From assembly GCA_018062515.1 (NCBI GenBank), contig JAGOSC010000043.1:1-22434 (forward strand): a stretch of DNA of 22,434 nucleotides, read 5' to 3'. The stretch is from Candidatus Omnitrophota bacterium (GTDB lineage Bacteria; Omnitrophota; Gorgyraeia; Zapsychrales; Zapsychraceae). Positions within the stretch are counted from its first letter, which is position 1. Every line of letters starts with the position of its first letter. Below, piece by piece: positions 21,744 to 22,434 of this stretch. Made by a program: the position numbers and the translations under genes. Below the pieces are notes generated by a model. The model saw nothing but the letters and a program-made list of their open reading frames with translations. It ran no database searches and was not told the DNA's origin.

Positions 21744-22434
21744 TGGATTCTCTAAAGGACCGATTAAAGCAAATATTATTACGGGACGACTTAATTACTT
21801 CCGGCGATTTGGATGCTGCCCTCGAAGAACAGAAGAAAGCTGGAGGAGAATTAAGTAAAATTTTAGTCAAAATGAAGTTTATTGACGAGGATTCCCTCCG
21901 TCAGGTTTTGAGTGAAAGTTTAGGCCTTCCCACCATCAGTATATCCCGCCTCAAAGTTTTTACAGAAGTTGTAAAACTCATCCCCAAAGCAATAGCCATG
22001 AAATATAAAATTATGCCGATTTCCTTAATGGGCGAACATTTGACTTTAGCCATGGCTGACCCGTTAAATATTTTTATTATTGATAATGTGAAAGCCTTGA
22101 CGGGCTACACCATTAATCCAATCATCAGTAAGGTGACGGATATTGAAAGTGCCATACAAGTTTATTATGCAGAGGCTGAAGGATCCGTTGTGCAAGTTGT
22201 TGCAGAAGAGAATACGAAGAAGACGTTCGACGATATTATTAAAGATATTAATAAAGACACAGATGACATGGAGTTGGTTAAAGAGGCGGCGCAGGCATCA
22301 ACGTCGGGCAATGTGGAAGAAATTAGTCAGGAAGCGCCCATTATTCGACTGACTGATACGATTATACAACAGTCCGTTTTGGCCAAGGCAAGCGACGTCT
22401 TCATAGAGCCTATGGAAAAAACGGTGCGCATAAG
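21743..22434 (+). CDS. pilB: PilB/GspE-type secretion ATPase (3' truncated by window)
   Basis: The frame is open from the ATG at 21743 (in the TAATG overlap) to the window end, giving 230 codons; the catalytic core is beyond the edge. Residues 1-150 form a GspE N-terminal (MshEN) domain with 'RLKQILLRDDLITSGDLDAAL..Q' (7-30), 'LIPKAIAMKYKIMPI', 'LTLAMADPLNIFIIDNVKALTGYTI' and 'IESAIQVYY'. A charged acidic linker follows (about 155-195). The ATPase N2 domain then begins: 'APIIRLTDTIIQQSVLAKASDVFIEPMEKTVRI', ending at the edge. The usual 'ASDIHIEP' His is Phe-220. The family powers type IV pilus extension or type II secretion; Walker motifs are not in view. Which of the two systems cannot be decided here. 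Confidence 0.88.
   Translation, partial: MDSLKDRLKQILLRDDLITSGDLDAALEEQKKAGGELSKILVKMKFIDEDSLRQVLSESLGLPTISISRLKVFTEVVKLIPKAIAMKYKIMPISLMGEHLTLAMADPLNIFIIDNVKALTGYTINPIISKVTDIESAIQVYYAEAEGSVVQVVAEENTKKTFDDIIKDINKDTDDMELVKEAAQASTSGNVEEISQEAPIIRLTDTIIQQSVLAKASDVFIEPMEKTVRI

Noticed and set aside
22143..22352. 69-codon plus-strand ORF rich in Arg/Lys near the window end
   Set aside because: It is an alternate frame of the pilB-type gene, whose domains read continuously through the same bases.

Overview
This is a dense, entirely plus-strand, AT-rich (roughly 40% GC by eye) bacterial chromosomal segment. It carries housekeeping genes plus two short non-housekeeping stretches. Signal peptidase II, a complete MreBCD/PBP2/RodA elongation set, an AddAB-like helicase-nuclease pair and a PilB-type motor point to a rod-shaped, diderm-type bacterium that probably makes type IV pili or a type II secretion system. 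The membrane/TPR protein, the coiled-coil protein next to aroA, and the mre-to-pilB gene order remind me of candidate phyla such as Omnitrophota. No rRNA or other marker here proves this, so the placement is a low-to-moderate-confidence inference.

Layout. 1-2531: the 3' part of a multi-membrane-pass TPR protein (TMTC-like), overlapped by a small exported protein. 2532-3292: an intergenic-rich patch with a 54-aa PLDc_N-type membrane protein, then a self-contained mini transcription unit (promoter, nested palindrome, strong Shine-Dalgarno, 29-codon ORF, 12-bp terminator), then a dispersed-type palindromic repeat. 3293-9263: an AddA-like UvrD helicase/nuclease and its AddB-like partner, overlapping by 8 nt. 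9289-11666: an apparently leaderless yggS, then proC and mtnP, closely packed. 11725-13633: a textbook sigma70-type promoter followed by a DksA/TraR-family gene with a degenerate zinc finger, lspA and an rluD-type pseudouridine synthase. 13663-15921: a second clear promoter, a membrane-anchored coiled-coil protein and aroA joined by a TAATG overlap. 15944-21202: a third clear promoter, then mreB, mreC, mreD, PBP2 (mrdA) and rodA. From mreC to rodA the genes overlap, forming the cell-elongation operon. 21294-22434: a stand-alone MshEN/GspE-N domain protein overlapping a pilB/gspE-type ATPase cut by the window end.

How the genes work together. MreBCD, PBP2 and RodA form the elongasome that builds lateral-wall peptidoglycan. 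LspA serves lipoprotein maturation, and AddAB processes double-strand breaks. YggS and ProC are a common neighbour pair in PLP/proline metabolism. The two MshEN-domain products at the end probably both belong to pilus or secretion motor control. The least explained parts are the 29-aa peptide unit at 2870-3110, the coiled-coil/aroA pairing, and the division of MshEN domains between a free protein and the PilB N-terminus. I see no phage, transposase, CRISPR array or RNA gene.
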